From Palaemon carinicauda (taxonomy: Eukaryota; Arthropoda; Malacostraca; Decapoda; Palaemonidae), in assembly GCF_036898095.1 (NCBI RefSeq), contig NC_090739.1:69872227-69936226 (forward strand): DNA of 64,000 nucleotides. Reading direction: 5' to 3'. Made by a program: the position numbers and the translations under genes. Below, piece after piece: positions 63,340 through 64,000 of this stretch. A model generated the notes under the pieces. That model was not told where the DNA came from. It did no database searches and saw only the letters and a list, made by a program, of their open reading frames with translations. How positions within the stretch are numbered: the stretch's first letter is position 1; each line of letters starts with the position of its first letter.

Positions 63340-64000
63340 ATAGTATGTGGTATGCTATGTATACCAAGGTAGGCCCTGCCCAAAACACAAAACAAATGCA
63401 TTGCAGGAGTTGGGCTTACTTTCCATGCAACAAGTTTATTAACCATGTTAATTACAGCCTAATTGCTATACCTCATAATTATCTAATGTGTTTAATGACT
63501 TTTGGCAAACCGTCTAAGAGATATGCTGAAGCCAATCATCTGTCCCTCTAGTTTGCATAAGCTTTCGCAAAACCCTCGCGGCACTGATTTTTTTTTCTTT
63601 TTTTAATTTCACATGCTGTACATACATTCATTGATTAAGATCAGGAAGATCGTATGATTTCAGTGCTACCTTTGGCCGTGTTAATCTTGAGGCTTTTGTT
63701 TTCAAACTTAAACATATGGGAGTAGCATTATTCTCTTCTCCTTAGTATTGATTTTAAAGAAATTATTTGCAAAGAGTAGTTGTTGATGGGCACTATAGTG
63801 ACTAAAAGAATGTAATATTTGGTGTTCAGAGTAGTCTTAGTGTTCTCCGCCTATTGCTTTTCATATAAACGCATGATATGTGGTGGGGCCTATAAAACAA
63901 ACTTGTTGCATATGCAGACGAGGCTACTCTCTTTTCATTAAAATCGCCCGAATGTGGACATGGGGTTGTATATTTCTAAATAAGTGCTCGGTGAAAATTA
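63340..64000 (+). pseudogene. J3: decayed Jockey/CR1-like LINE RT fragment
   Basis: Same family as J1 and J2. Near 63495-63545 the sequence ttttggcaaaccgtctaaga...tgctgaagccaatcatctgt corresponds to the J1 stretch split by A1. Further on, near 63610-63700, it reads NAVHTFID-x-DQEDRMI, then RVVVDGHYSD-like and GPINKLVAYADEATL-like segments in changing frames. Many stops. It continues past the window end. Confidence 0.7.

Overview
The window looks like nuclear DNA of a decapod crustacean, probably a shrimp. This is inferred from the repeat families: DIRS1-like tyrosine-recombinase retrotransposons are known to be widespread in Decapoda, and they sit here beside Jockey/CR1-like and RTE-like LINEs, (AAT)n-tailed short repeats, AT-rich spacers and a GT-AG-bounded exon. 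No bacterial operons, rRNA or tRNA genes were seen. Nearly all of the 64 kb is nested transposable elements. The only convincing host coding sequence is one exon (minus strand, 38251-39122).

Layout. 84-3262: a short (AAT)n-tailed retroposon (S1) with a 5'-truncated RTE-like LINE inserted in its tail. 3290-4050: a decayed Jockey-like RT. 4495-21325: a Jockey/CR1-like LINE (J1) split by two insertions. The first is a DIRS element (A1, 4789-18557) that itself carries a second copy of the same element (A2, 10491-17350). The second is a younger 5'-truncated LINE (J2, 19606-20972). 21680-25200: a decayed DIRS copy (X). 25599-38077: DIRS element C1 with the well-preserved DIRS element D (26235-32715) nested in it. 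38251-39122: host exon. 39213-51825: three stacked partial or complete DIRS copies, with F (41033-48677) inside the left terminal repeat of G, and G inside E. 52331-59428: a reverse-oriented short retroposon (S2) split by DIRS element H (52509-59003). 60100-60855: a third short retroposon (S3). 63340-64000: another decayed J-type LINE.

All DIRS copies read on the minus strand in the order gag, RT, RNase H, methyltransferase-like domain, tyrosine recombinase (YR). They carry inverted terminal repeats (ITRs) whose outer edges differ. Just beyond the YR gene lies an internal complementary region (ICR) that matches the reverse complement of the right-end/left-end circle junction, which is the hallmark of DIRS replication through a circular intermediate. 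At four insertion points the empty site can be inferred from a paralogous sequence, the element's own ICR or the host reading frame, and none shows a target-site duplication, as expected for YR-mediated integration.

The most notable points are the self-insertion of family A; the RT-core deletion shared by both A copies, which implies they were mobilised in trans; their reciprocal lesions (A1 has a broken RT-RNase H frame and an intact YR, A2 the opposite); a nonsense codon exactly at the RNase H catalytic Glu of D; the overlap of the RNase H/MT and YR frames in all families; a conserved Cys-rich Gag N-terminus; and the 3' tail shared between the J LINE and the S short repeats. Calls rest on reading motifs by eye. 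No database search was run.
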